Shown: positions 8,426 to 17,428, counted from the stretch's first letter. The stretch: DNA of 64,000 nucleotides from DATARR01 sp034666985 (GCA_034666985.1 JAXDKS010000023.1:1-64000), one strand, 5' to 3'. Notes: generated by a model from the sequence alone, not told the origin. Numbers and translations are program-made.

Positions 8426-8513
8426 GGGATGTCTCCTTAGCTCTACTTTGTCGGATCGCCCGATCCAGCCGTTGTAAGCGCCCGCACCATGCGTCGCGAG
8501 CTCTCAGCGTGTT

Positions 8514-9404
8514 TCACACTTCGTCACTCGCTGGACGTTGCGAAAACAAGGCGGCATGATCCGCGACCCACTGGCGAAACGTTCGCGGCGGCGATCCGAC
8601 GACGTCGGACACGGTGGAGGTCACGAACGCCGGCCGTCCGAGGGTCGCGCCCCACGCGGCCAGCAGCATGTCCACGACCGGACGCGGCCAGCGGCCCGCC
8701 GTCTCGCGGCGGAAATCCTCTGGCGACATCTCCTCGAACTGGATCCGGCGCCCGATGACGTCGCCGATGATCCTGACCTGCTCTGCCTGACTCAGTGACT
8801 CGGGTCCCGTCAGGACGTAATCGCCTCCGACATGCCCGTCCTCATACAGTGCGCGCGACGCCACAGCCGCGATGTCGCGCTCGTCGATCGGCGCCGTCTC
8901 GGCCGTGCCGTAGGGCCAGCGGACCACGTCGCCGTCGCGGATCATAGACGCCCACCAGAACCGCGTGTTCGACGCGAACATCCCCGGCCGGATGATGGTC
9001 GACTCGAGTCCGGAGGCCGCGATGAGGCGCTCGACGTCAGCGTGGAGGAGAGCCATGGGGTTCGGCTGCTGGAAGAACGGGTGCGGCGTCCGGTGCGGCG
9101 AGGAGAGAAAGACGATGCGCCGTGCGTGCGACGCGAGACGCTCGACGACGGCAGAAGCCGTGGCCGGCGGCACGGGCCAGACGAGGAAAACCGCGCCTAT
9201 ACCCTGCAGCCCCGCGTCGAGCGATTCGGGCACGGTGAGGTCGCCCGCTACGACCTCGACGGCCGCCGGCAACGCCGCCGCGGCCGGGCGACGCGTGAGT
9301 GCGCGCACCGGCACGCCCGCGTCCAGCAATTGGTCGACCACGGCACGCCCGACCCGGCCGGTGGCTCCGGTCACGAGGACCGGCTGCGTGTGGGCTCGTT
9401 TCAT
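8514..9404 (-). CDS. NmrA-like NAD(P)-binding reductase/epimerase
   Basis: A 296-residue Rossmann-fold protein of the atypical short-chain dehydrogenase group. The dinucleotide motif VTGATGRVGRAVV is at residues 10-22, followed by an Arg-rich NADP-selecting loop (RALTRRP), the core strand RIVFLSSPH, and a late PIDERDIAAVASRALYE segment typical of NmrA/NAD(P)H-quinone oxidoreductase 2-type proteins. The catalytic YxxxK is not seen, so it may sense redox state or reduce quinones. The start at 9404 gives a clean N-terminus; a longer frame starts 13 codons upstream. The ribosome-binding site is weak (GAGGCCCC). Confidence 0.8.
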   Translation of the reverse strand: MKRAHTQPVLVTGATGRVGRAVVDQLLDAGVPVRALTRRPAAAALPAAVEVVAGDLTVPESLDAGLQGIGAVFLVWPVPPATASAVVERLASHARRIVFLSSPHRTPHPFFQQPNPMALLHADVERLIAASGLESTIIRPGMFASNTRFWWASMIRDGDVVRWPYGTAETAPIDERDIAAVASRALYEDGHVGGDYVLTGPESLSQAEQVRIIGDVIGRRIQFEEMSPEDFRRETAGRWPRPVVDMLLAAWGATLGRPAFVTSTVSDVVGSPPRTFRQWVADHAALFSQRPASDEV

Positions 9405-9466
9405 GAGGGGCCTCGATGGTGTCCGCCGTGTGGAGAAACCCAATATTTATCGAATATCTGCGCGAG

Positions 9467-9865
9467 CTACTCTGCCTTCTGGCGCCCCTGCATATCAGTG
9501 TATGCAGTTTCGATCAGCTTCATCAGAGCCGCGGCGTCGACGTCGCGTTCAGGCCTGAGCTTCACATGGCGCATGAACTTGCCAGTGCCTTCTAACAGGC
9601 CCTCCGAATCGGCAATCTCGGCGCCACGAAAGAACCCGACGTTGACGTGAGCCTTGAAGGCATTGACGTAGGCGAATGCCGCATCACCTACACACGCGGT
9701 CGGATGGCCATCATGCAATAACTCTCGAACATCGTCCCCGCAGTCGCGCATGACCTCAAACCAGCGCTGAGCGATTGCCCCCAATTCACCCGAATGCTCT
9801 CGCATCCAGGCCTCGATAGCTGGATCTCGCTTGACCGAGCTCGGGAACCGCAGAAGTTGGCTCAC
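9467..9865 (-). CDS. DUF1801 (YdhG-like) protein
   Basis: A 132-residue protein with the DUF1801 pattern: an N-terminal helix, RELLHDGHPTACVGDAAFAY and the strand KAHVNVGFFRGAEI, then the C-terminal GKFMRHVKLR. These are small cytoplasmic proteins of unknown function, distantly like the iron chaperone frataxin. GTG start at 9865. There is no Shine-Dalgarno; instead a perfect TATAAT stops 7 bases before the GTG, so the mRNA may be leaderless. Confidence 0.8.
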   Translation of the reverse strand: MSQLLRFPSSVKRDPAIEAWMREHSGELGAIAQRWFEVMRDCGDDVRELLHDGHPTACVGDAAFAYVNAFKAHVNVGFFRGAEIADSEGLLEGTGKFMRHVKLRPERDVDAAALMKLIETAYTDMQGRQKAE

Positions 9866-9872
9866 GTCGACG

Positions 9873-9878
9873 ATTATA
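9873..9878 (-). promoter_or_regulatory. -10 box for a possibly leaderless transcript
   Basis: A consensus TATAAT on the minus strand (9878 to 9873) is followed by 7 bases and then the GTG start codon of the DUF1801 gene. Transcription would start at or next to the start codon. No clear -35 box is seen at 16-18 bases. Confidence 0.5.
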
Positions 9879-10107
9879 CCGCGGGGATTCGGCTGGATAC
9901 ACTGCCCCTCGGCTCGGCGGCTGAGCCAACCCCTTGAGCTTCCGAAGCCAGCACACCGTACCCGGTGAGGGGATCATCAGGGTTTAAGCGTTTATTCCGA
10001 GGTCTTGGGTGGGGGCGCTCGGCGGCAAAGTTAGCGCTGAGGAGCAAGGAGGCCACCGCCTGAGCCGTTGATGGGCTTGGGGAAGCCATGTAGAGTCCCC
10101 CCGAGAT

Positions 10108-11250
10108 ATGAATGACTATGACGTGATCGTCGTGGGAGTCGGCGGCATGGGCAGCGCCACTGTCTACAGCCTGGCGCAGCGCGGCTGCAGGGTGCTCGGC
10201 CTGGAGCAGCACGACGTCCCGCATGAGCTCGGATCCTCTCACGGCATCAGCAGGATCATCCGGCTCGCCTATGCCGAGCATCCCAACTACGTGCCGCTCC
10301 TGCGGCGTGCCTACGAGCTCTGGCGGCAGCTCGAAAACCTCTCGGGGGAGCGGCTGCTCGTCATCACCGGGGGCATCGATGCCGGACGAGAGGAAAGCTC
10401 GATGGTCACCGGGTCCCTCGAATCCTGCGCCCTTCACCACCTGCCGCATGAAGTCCTGGACGCCGCGGCCCTCGGGCGACGGTTCCCTGGCTATCGCCTC
10501 CCGCCGGACATGCTCGCGGTCTATCAGGCGGACGCTGGTTTCCTCTTGCCGGAACGCTGCATCGTCGCCTACGTGGAGGCGGCGCACAGGCTCGGCGCCG
10601 AAATTCACGCCCGCGAGCGGGTCCTCTCCTGGGAGGCTGAGGAAAAGAGAGTGGTCGTCAAGACGGAACGCGGAAGTTACTCGGCAAGAAAGCTGGTAGT
10701 GACCGCGGGCGCGTGGGCAGGTCACGTCGTCCCGGTGTTGAGAGACGTCGCGCGGCCGGAGCGGCAGGTGCTCCTCTGGACTCAGCCCCTGCGGCCGGAA
10801 TTCTTCCGCCTGGGGTCATTTCCCGTCTTCAACATGGAAGCTCCGGAAGGCCGATTCTATGGATTTCCGGTCTACGGAGTGCCCGGCTTCAAAATCGGAC
10901 GCTATCACCACCTCGAAGAGCAGGTGGAGGATCCGGATGCCATGGACCGCGAGTGTCACCCGGAGGACGAAAAGATCCTGCGCGCCGGGATCCGCCGATA
11001 CTTTCCGGACGCTGACGGACCCACCATGAGCCTGAAGACCTGCCTCTTCACCAATTCCCCGGATGAGCACTTCATCCTCGATCTCCATCCTGATTACCCT
11101 CACGTCGCCATCGCGGCCGGGTTTTCAGGGCACGGCTTCAAGTTCTGCAGCGTCATCGGCGAGATCATGAGCGAGCTGATCCTCGATGGCAGAGCGAGTC
11201 TGGACGTCGACATGTTCCGGCTGGGCCGGTTTTCAACTGATCCACGCTGA
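10108..11250 (+). CDS. solA: FAD-dependent N-methyl-amino-acid oxidase (SolA/monomeric sarcosine oxidase family)
   Basis: A 380-residue flavoprotein of the DAO family that oxidises N-methyl amino acids such as sarcosine or N-methyltryptophan to the free amine, formaldehyde and H2O2. Evidence: the N-terminal FAD-binding VVGVGGMGSATVYSLAQRG; SSHGISRIIRLAYAE, the conserved flavin-contact loop; and KTCLFTNSPDEHFILD, which contains the cysteine that binds FAD covalently in MSOX/SolA. The C-terminal GFSGHGFKF is also typical. Length matches the family (370-390). It stands alone. The exact substrate is not predicted. Confidence 0.88.
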   Translation: MNDYDVIVVGVGGMGSATVYSLAQRGCRVLGLEQHDVPHELGSSHGISRIIRLAYAEHPNYVPLLRRAYELWRQLENLSGERLLVITGGIDAGREESSMVTGSLESCALHHLPHEVLDAAALGRRFPGYRLPPDMLAVYQADAGFLLPERCIVAYVEAAHRLGAEIHARERVLSWEAEEKRVVVKTERGSYSARKLVVTAGAWAGHVVPVLRDVARPERQVLLWTQPLRPEFFRLGSFPVFNMEAPEGRFYGFPVYGVPGFKIGRYHHLEEQVEDPDAMDRECHPEDEKILRAGIRRYFPDADGPTMSLKTCLFTNSPDEHFILDLHPDYPHVAIAAGFSGHGFKFCSVIGEIMSELILDGRASLDVDMFRLGRFSTDPR

Positions 11251-11559
11251 CTCTGCCTCCGCCTCTTGGGCAGAGCCCGGATTCGTCGTCCAACTCCGAC
11301 AACCTGCCTGGACGGGCCTCTTCAGCCCTCCCTTCCGGGACTGTTTCAACTTCCTAAGACGAACTTCGCTGATGGGTGTTGACAGATTCATGGAAGCGTG
11401 AGACGCTCTTCCCGTCCAGGAACCCTGATGCAGTCGCTCCTAGCGTTGACCCCTGGCACCGGCTTTGTTTCCGGACTTGGAGAAATCGACGGAATCCGCT
11501 TTGGCGTCACTGAAGGCGCCAAATCAGCAGCACGAAGTGTCTGAAGAAAGGAGACGACC
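11251..11559. other. Gap, nothing recognised
   Basis: About 310 bases between two plus-strand genes. It holds a TTGACA at 11375-11380 with no good -10 and the ribosome-binding site of the next gene. No RNA gene or repeat is seen. Confidence 0.5.
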
Positions 11560-11970
11560 ATGGCAAAGGAAGGGACACAGACGGGACAGTTGGGAAGCCT
11601 GCAGCGATTCTCGGTCGCGCTGGCCGCGAACAGCAGTGAGCTGACGCACCTGGAGGCGAGCCGCCTCAAGCTCGGCTCGATCGGAGACCAGGCCCAGGAC
11701 ACCGCCAAACGGCAGGCGGCTCTGCGGGCGGAGAAGCAGGAGCTCTCCAAACAGCTCAAGACTCTCCTCGTCGAGGGCACGCGGCTGGCCAACGTCTTGC
11801 GCAAGGCGGTGCTGGCCCACTATGGCATCCGGGCGGAGAAGCTCGCCGAGTTCGGGCTCCAGCCGTTCCGCGGGCGCACGCGGAAGGCTCAGACGACCCC
11901 GGAGGGCCCGCAGACGCCCACCCCGACATCCTCCACGCCGGCGCACGCCACCCCGCCGGCCGCCCAGTAA
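11560..11970 (+). CDS. Small helical protein of unknown function
   Basis: A 136-residue protein preceded by AAAGGAG at good spacing. Residues 8-105 are helical, with a probable coiled coil (AKRQAALRAEKQELSKQLKT), then LAHYGIRAEKLAEFGLQPFRG, and a Pro/Thr/Ala tail (residues 110-136). No signal peptide or membrane helix. The pattern resembles small structural or cell-envelope-associated proteins; I do not recognise the family. A perfect terminator follows, so it is transcribed alone. Confidence 0.7.
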   Translation: MAKEGTQTGQLGSLQRFSVALAANSSELTHLEASRLKLGSIGDQAQDTAKRQAALRAEKQELSKQLKTLLVEGTRLANVLRKAVLAHYGIRAEKLAEFGLQPFRGRTRKAQTTPEGPQTPTPTSSTPAHATPPAAQ

Positions 11971-11992
11971 CCTCGTTTCAGGTTTCTCTCTC

Positions 11993-12020
11993 GGGGCATG
12001 CTTCGGCATGCCCCTTTTTT
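11993..12020 (+). terminator. Intrinsic terminator
   Basis: GGGGCATGC and GCATGCCCC pair exactly around a UUCG tetraloop and are followed by TTTTTT. It ends the 136-residue gene. Confidence 0.92.
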
Positions 12021-12033
12021 CTGCGGTCCAGAG

Positions 12034-14280
12034 CTAAGGGACGCCGTGACCGTCCCAGACCAGCACCGCAGCGCTCGCTCCAGGGCGCCCGCCCTTGCCC
12101 TCAAGGTCGAGGACATTCCGGTCTCCTGGGACCATGGCGTCGGAGACGTCGAGCGACCGCGTCTCGCCATCCTTGAGGCCCGAGAGCTTGAACTTCCGGC
12201 CATTCATCCTGACCTCCAGGTTCCGCAGCCCCGGAGAACCGTTGTAGATCGTGATGACACTCTCCGTGCTGGGGATCAGCGTGAAGGTCTCGGCTGTCGG
12301 CTGGCCGGCGGTGCGAGTGATCTCGGTCAGAATCGGGTCACAGGCCGTCGAATTCCCCGCCAGATCCGTAACCTTCAGCCCAACCCTCGATCCAAGGCTC
12401 TGATTGACCTTCGTCGCGCGTACCACGATCGCATCCGTCGAGCCCGGCGAGTATCCCGGCCACTGGACGTCGGCGTTATCCTGCTGCACGACCTCGATCG
12501 TATTCAGGCCGCTTCCCTGGTCTTGGACCGCGATCTCGATGTACGTCCTGCCATGTGGATCTACGTGTGACCCGCTGAGCGTACAAGCAGGCGCCGTGGT
12601 GTCGTTGAACAGCGCGAGCGTAGTCCAATAGGTCGCTCGCTGGGATTCGCCAGGAGAAGGGGCTGCGACGATTCCCCCGATCACCAGACTTGTGGAGCCG
12701 GATATCGGGGCGATGGCGTCGTTGAAATCGACCCACCGGCTCTGGGTCCAGTTATTGGGAGTCAAGGATCCTTCCTGGAGTGTCGCACTGGAGCTCACCG
12801 AGTTGGTATCGACGTTCCACCAGATGCTTTTCACTCCCGGGTAGAAATTGCTCTGGCTGTGGTCATAGATGATGAGGGCCTGATTGGCCGTGCTCGACCG
12901 GACCAGAGGCATGGCGATCTCCGAGGCCAATGAGCCAGAGCCATCGGTGCCGCCGGCCACCTGCAGGGCGGTGGCGGCGCCCGTTTGTGTATTGAGGGCG
13001 ATATTGATGATCTGCGTGGCACGGGCATGGTTCGGATCACCCATGACCATCGTCGTGAGGATGTAGGGCATGCCATTGGCGAAGAGATATACGCCCGATG
13101 AATGAATCCATCCGTTGGCCAGGGCGTTCATGCAACCCGTGCAGCCGGGCGCGTCGACCGCCGACACGATGGAGTCTACTGCGAAGCTGGTCGTTACCGT
13201 CTGTGCGGCCGAGTAAAAGACCGGATTGTTGACCGGGCCCTCGATGTAAGAGTAGACGACGGTTGCCTGCGGCGCCGGCAGCCTGACCGTCAAGTATTCG
13301 CGGTTGTTGATCGTGGAAGCATAGGTGACGACCGGGTCGTCTCGGGTGCCGTTGCCACCGCCAATACCACTGTACGGTCCGCCGCTATAGGGATCGACGA
13401 ACTCCCACCAGTTGATCTGCAAAGAGAGAGACCCCCCCTGGTAAAGATTGTTCTTATCAAAAACGGCGAGGCCGGCGCCGTTCACGCCATTGTGCGCTGA
13501 GCAGGTGGAAGCTACCGCGATCCACTGGTTGTTGAAGCCGGTGTGGGGCTGGTCGCTACCATCCCAGTCGTCGAATGCGCCACAGGCTGGGAACTGATAC
13601 CGATACCAGCCCTGGGTTGGATCGCTCGTCCGGGAGACGGCAATCACGTTGGTGGGCACGCTATTGCTACCAAAAAGCCAGAGGGCTGTGACAATCCAGC
13701 GCCCCGCGCCGGTATCATATTTGACGCGGACGTCGACCCCAATCCCACCCAAAGAACAAATCGGCAGAGGACTGGTGCCGTCACACCAGAAAGCTTCCCC
13801 GGTGGTCTGCTGCACGACTCCGCCGCTCATGTTGTAGATCGTGATCTCGTTGGCATAATAGGCGTAGTAAAAGATGTAGGTTCCATCGCTCGAGCCGGCG
13901 ATATCTGTGTCAGAGTAGCTCGTGAAGCTGCTGTTGACCGTGGAGTTGGCAGCGGTCGCCGCGCCTTCGGCCGCCGGTCCTTGGATTGCCCGAAAAGCAA
14001 GGGTGCTCTCGTCGACACTGGCATCCTGGCTACGAACCCGAGTAGAATTGGCCGGGATCTCGGCAGATGGAATTTTAAAGGGTAATTCATTGTCCGGCAG
14101 CCTCCGGGAACGAATTGCCTTTCCATAAGGCACCGCGACGAGCGCGTTCAGCGGTGAGGGACCATGAGCGCCACCCGAGCCAGTGCCGGCAATCGGCAAC
14201 TGCGGGACTGGTGATGCCGGTTGCGGGGATGCCGGGGATACAATAAGGAAGAGAATGGAGGCGAGCAGCGCTTGTTTCAT
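12034..14280 (-). CDS. Large secreted protein with propeller-like repeats, function unknown
   Basis: A 748-residue protein. Start at 14280 is set by AAGGAGAG 7 bases upstream and an immediate signal peptide (MKQALLASILFLIVSPASPQ). Residues about 120-560 are rich in Trp/Tyr/Gly beta strands (VKYDTGAGRWIVTALWLFG, FNNQWIAVASTC, GDPNHARATQIINIAL), as in beta-propeller surface proteins. A paired CTGC motif is present. The last 200 residues have Ig-like strands (RTYIEIAVQDQGSGLNTIEV). There are no catalytic motifs. Probably a surface or exported binding protein. Confidence 0.75.
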   Translation of the reverse strand: MKQALLASILFLIVSPASPQPASPVPQLPIAGTGSGGAHGPSPLNALVAVPYGKAIRSRRLPDNELPFKIPSAEIPANSTRVRSQDASVDESTLAFRAIQGPAAEGAATAANSTVNSSFTSYSDTDIAGSSDGTYIFYYAYYANEITIYNMSGGVVQQTTGEAFWCDGTSPLPICSLGGIGVDVRVKYDTGAGRWIVTALWLFGSNSVPTNVIAVSRTSDPTQGWYRYQFPACGAFDDWDGSDQPHTGFNNQWIAVASTCSAHNGVNGAGLAVFDKNNLYQGGSLSLQINWWEFVDPYSGGPYSGIGGGNGTRDDPVVTYASTINNREYLTVRLPAPQATVVYSYIEGPVNNPVFYSAAQTVTTSFAVDSIVSAVDAPGCTGCMNALANGWIHSSGVYLFANGMPYILTTMVMGDPNHARATQIINIALNTQTGAATALQVAGGTDGSGSLASEIAMPLVRSSTANQALIIYDHSQSNFYPGVKSIWWNVDTNSVSSSATLQEGSLTPNNWTQSRWVDFNDAIAPISGSTSLVIGGIVAAPSPGESQRATYWTTLALFNDTTAPACTLSGSHVDPHGRTYIEIAVQDQGSGLNTIEVVQQDNADVQWPGYSPGSTDAIVVRATKVNQSLGSRVGLKVTDLAGNSTACDPILTEITRTAGQPTAETFTLIPSTESVITIYNGSPGLRNLEVRMNGRKFKLSGLKDGETRSLDVSDAMVPGDRNVLDLEGKGGRPGASAAVLVWDGHGVP

Positions 14281-14340
14281 GGGTACTCTCTCCTTCCAGG
14301 GCCAGGCATTTGGCCGCATTTGTGAAAATATTTAAATGCA

Positions 14341-14796
14341 ATGTTCGTGCCGTCCGCTTGGACCGCGGAGACCCCGCACGGCGGGAGAGAGAAGATCTCG
14401 ATCCACTCCTTGTCGGGCTGGGCCACCCAGACCTCGCCGTCAGCCGTCCGGCGAAGGAGCCCCACCTGCCGCACCCTGGCGCGCGGCAACTTCATCTACA
14501 GCCGGGACACCCTGGGCGCCACCGAAGGCGGCAGCAGCGGCTCGCCGGTCCTCAACGGCTCCGGCCAGATCGTCGGCCAGCTCTACGGGGCGTGCGGCAC
14601 CAACCTCAACGACGTCTGCGACGCCGCGAACAATGCCACGGTCGACGGCGCCTTCGCGGTCAGCTACGCCAGCCTGGCGCCCTTCCTGAACCCGGGCACC
14701 GGCACCTGCAGCTCCTCGGGCGCGAGTTGCACCAGCAACAGCCAGTGCTGCTCGAACAATTGCAAGGGGAAGCCCGGAGCGCAGACCTGCAAGTGA
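14341..14796 (+). pseudogene. 3' fragment of a trypsin-like serine protease with a cysteine-rich tail
   Basis: From about 14480 the frame reads NFIYSRDTLGATEGGSSGSP followed by VLNGSGQIVGQLYGACG: the serine nucleophile and oxyanion region of S1/lysyl-endopeptidase-type proteases. The parts with the catalytic His and Asp are missing; the first 45 codons look like random read-through. The tail SGASCTSNSQCCSNNCKG plus a final Cys has six cysteines in a knottin-like spacing. It is an N-terminally deleted remnant of a protein like the intact S1 protease at 27835-29826. Confidence 0.65.
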
Positions 14797-14850
14797 GCTG
14801 AGCAGCGCAGTCAGGCTCTTTCCATCAGGGTGGAAGGAGCTTGAAGGGAC

Positions 14851-14968
14851 TTAAGGGACAGCAAGGACGTAAAGGACACGGAGAATACCGCGAGGCTGGG
14901 TTTCTTCCTGATGTCCTTGCTGTCCCTGATGTCCTTTGGGTCCTTTGGTGTCCTTTACGTCTTTGCTC
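14851..14968. repeat. Inverted array of 9-bp AAGGAC units
   Basis: The left side carries AAGGGAC/AAGGAC every 9-10 bases and the right side GTCCTT every 9-10 bases. Two exact 14-bp inverted matches exist: 14855-14868 with 14913-14926, and 14866-14879 with 14948-14961. The structure lies between the protease fragment and the XRE gene and overlaps neither. Confidence 0.8.
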
Positions 14969-15349
14969 TCAGGGCTCCGGCTCCGGGGCTTCGAGTGTCG
15001 CCAGGAAGGCGGTCACCGCCGTGCTGGCGGCGTCGAAAAGGGCGCTGGCGAGCTTCTCCGCCGCCATGTCCGGATCGCCGTCGATCTCTCCGGGTGTGGC
15101 CATGGCCAGGCGGACGGCCTTGAGCGCCGGCAGGAGATGGATATCGAGGGCGGACATAGGTACGCCGGCCGCGGCCGCGAGGCTCTCCAGCGCCTTGCGG
15201 GTGGGCACCATTCTGCCGCTTTCGTATCTCGCAACGGAGCTGACGCTCAGGCCCGCCGCCGCGGCCAGGTCTTTCTGGCTCCAAAGGTGAAGCCCGCGCA
15301 GGAGCCTGACGAGGAGCCGGAGGTCTTCAGAGGGAGTCTTCGGGTCCAA
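14969..15349 (-). CDS. XRE-family DNA-binding regulator
   Basis: A 126-residue protein. Residues 8-62 are a lambda-repressor-like helix-turn-helix: LHLWSQKDLAAAAGLSVSSV then ARYESGRMVPTRKALESLA. Residues 65-126 form a helical tail with no known effector domain. The start is TTG at 15349, supported by GAGGAGG 5 bases upstream. It is divergent from the small secreted-peptide gene at 15485, and a palindrome lies between them, so it likely controls that promoter and its own. Confidence 0.85.
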   Translation of the reverse strand: MDPKTPSEDLRLLVRLLRGLHLWSQKDLAAAAGLSVSSVARYESGRMVPTRKALESLAAAAGVPMSALDIHLLPALKAVRLAMATPGEIDGDPDMAAEKLASALFDAASTAVTAFLATLEAPEPEP

Positions 15350-15384
15350 ATTTCCTCCTCTCGCACACGTGGCGTTGCATTTTT

Positions 15385-15400
15385 GGTGGATTTTTCCACC
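15385..15400. promoter_or_regulatory. Palindromic operator between the XRE gene and the peptide gene
   Basis: GGTGGA TTTT TCCACC is an exact 6-4-6 dyad in the divergent intergenic region, 36 bases from the XRE start and 85 bases from the peptide start. Size and position suit an XRE dimer. Confidence 0.6.
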
Positions 15401-15484
15401 TGCTGAGGCACCCTAGAGCTTGGAGGCGCAGATCCGGCCGGTGAAGGCCGGGCTCGGCCGCTTCCCGAAAGGAGATGGTCTGCC

Positions 15485-15775
15485 ATGTCCCGATCCTCCG
15501 TTGCTCGCAGGGTTGCCGCCTTCCTGGTCATCCTCGCCCTCGCCTTGCCCCTCGGCGCCGCTGCCCATCCCGTCCCCGGAGCCCCGTTGAGTGGGCTGTG
15601 GCAGTGGCTCGCCCTGCAATGGGACAAGGTGGGATGCACTGTCGATCCGAACGGCTGCGCAGGCAACGCGCAAGGCCCCGCTAGGACGCCCGAAGCTCCC
15701 TCCGATCCCCAGAAGAGCGCGGACGTGGGGTGCACGCTTGATCCCAACGGCAAACCCTGCTCCGGCCACCCATAG
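15485..15775 (+). CDS. Small secreted cysteine-containing peptide with a repeated GCTxDPNG motif
   Basis: A 96-residue protein with a classical signal peptide (residues 1-27, cleavage after GAAA). The mature part has two related segments, KVGCTVDPNGCAGN (about 50-63) and DVGCTLDPNGKPCSGH (about 80-95), joined by a Pro/Ala linker. AAAGGAGAT lies 9 bases before the ATG. It sits between two XRE regulators: divergent from the 126-residue one and convergent with the XRE-TPR gene. This is the layout of exported signalling peptides next to TPR receptors, but a signalling role is inference. I know no named family. Confidence 0.7.
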   Translation: MSRSSVARRVAAFLVILALALPLGAAAHPVPGAPLSGLWQWLALQWDKVGCTVDPNGCAGNAQGPARTPEAPSDPQKSADVGCTLDPNGKPCSGHP

Positions 15776-15823
15776 CGGGCGAGTTTCTCTGGACCGGCGG
15801 TACCCAGCCTCCGGTCCGGTCTT

Positions 15824-17286
15824 TCATCCCTCGAACCGGAGAGTAGGGTCGTGCTGTGCTTTCCGGAGGTACCGCGCGACGCGGCGCGCCAAGTCGGCAG
15901 TGGCCGCCTCCTGCTCGACGGCAAGACAAAACAGGCGAAGCGCCGCCAGAGCCTCGCGGTGAATACCCTGCTCCTTGAAGATCCAGGCCATATCGCCCGC
16001 CAGATTGCGAACCTCCCCGGAGCGCCCCTCTTCGAGGTAAAGGACGGCCAAGTCCAGGCTGACGAGGGCGCAGTCGTAGGGCATACCCCGAGCAGTGAAA
16101 TCTTGTCTGACCTGCTCGAGGCAGACTTTGCCTCCTTGGTCCGTCCAAGGCCAGCGGTAATCTTTCCCTCAAGCCACAGAACGCGCACCAAGTCGAGTTC
16201 CTGGCGAAGCGACAAGGTAGCCTCACGAATCTCAAGGAGAAGCTGCTTCGCCTCCGCAAACCGATCCAAATCGCAGAGGCTCCCGGCAAGGTTGAAGCGC
16301 AGGACCCGAAGGAGGCGAGGTTCTCGCTTCCCATCAATGAGCGGAACCGCTTCCTGAAGCACGGCAATTGCCCCTTCACTCTCCCCCATCTGTTCGAGAG
16401 TGGAACCTTTCTGCAACAGGATGCGCCCCGCTGCCTCCCGCGGAGCCAAAACGAGCGCTCGATCCAGCGCTTCAATCGCCTCGGCGAATCGCCGCTCGTC
16501 ACGCCGGAGCGATCCTTCGAGAGAGAGGAGACGCCACTCCGCCAGGATGCCGGGGTCCGCCGGAGCCCCCGCCTCCCAGAGATCCCGGGCGCGAGCGAAC
16601 GCCTCGCCGGCGCCGCGCATGTCGTTGGCCACTCTCCGGGCATTCGCGAGGTAGGCCCAGCAGTATCCCTGGAGGCGCGAGCGCCAGGGCTCGCTTCCGG
16701 CCGCAAGCTCCGAGACGCGCAGGGCCAGCTCGGCGAGATCCACGGCAAGGTCGGCCCGGTGGGAGGCCGCCTCGGCGCTCTCGTGACAGAGCCGTTCCGC
16801 GAACGCCCAGCTCTGAGGCTCCCGCGAAGTCTCGACGAGAAGCCGGCGCTTCTCGATCAGTGAATCCTTGAGGATGGCCCACAGACGCGCCGCCGTGCGG
16901 CGAGCCTGCCGCGCGTGGCGCGCACGGTAAACGCCTCGCAGATGCTCCGCGGTGAGCTTCTGCGCCGTCACGGAAACAGCCGCCGCGGCTCGCTCCAGGC
17001 GCCGGAGATCCTCTCCGGATGGGTCCAGAGGAGAACCGGGCTCCTCCGGCGTCCCCACGGCGAGCGTCAGGCCCAGCAATACGAAATCGATCGCGCCCGC
17101 GTCATACCCCATCGCCGCCGCGAACGCTTCGAGCTTCCTCCGCGACGGGGCGCGCTCGCGCTCGTAGATCGAAATCGTCTTGGAGGAGAGGCCGGTCGCG
17201 GCGGCGAGATCCTGTCCCGTCCAGCCCCGGGCGTTCCGGAGGGCGGTCAAGGTGACGCTAAGAAGCGGCGGCGGGCGGCGGGCCAT
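15824..17286 (-). CDS. XRE-TPR regulator with a one-base frameshift
   Basis: Residues 8-65 are an XRE helix-turn-helix (GWTGQDLAAATGLSSKTISI then YERERAPSRR). From about residue 155 to the end are TPR-like helical repeats (AEAIEALDRALVLAPREA; RLLRVLRFNLAGSLCDLDRF). At about 16128 the frame breaks; one base restored near GAGGCAAAG rejoins CLEQVRQDFTARGMPYDCAL through to LRFEG at 15824, giving a 487-residue protein. Such XRE-TPR proteins resemble RRNPP receptors (PlcR, NprR, Rgg), which bind short peptides through the TPRs. The 1-bp loss may be a sequencing error or a recent inactivation. Confidence 0.75.
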
Positions 17287-17428
17287 GGCTCGAAGGTCTC
17301 AACTCTCCCTATCAAGGAAAGTATCCGCTGAGGCGTTTTCTGGGACATGGAAAGCCGTGTCTTCTCCAGGGGGCGCCGACTGTGGGAAAGCGGAACTTTT
17401 TCTCCCCTTGAGGAGGAATCTCAAAGGA

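Noticed and set aside
14277..14495. 72-residue minus-strand frame upstream of the 748-residue secreted protein
   Set aside because: It reads partly like protein (VGLLRRTADGEVWVAQPDKE), but it overlaps the protease fragment and lacks a ribosome-binding site and a known domain; probably chance or a remnant.
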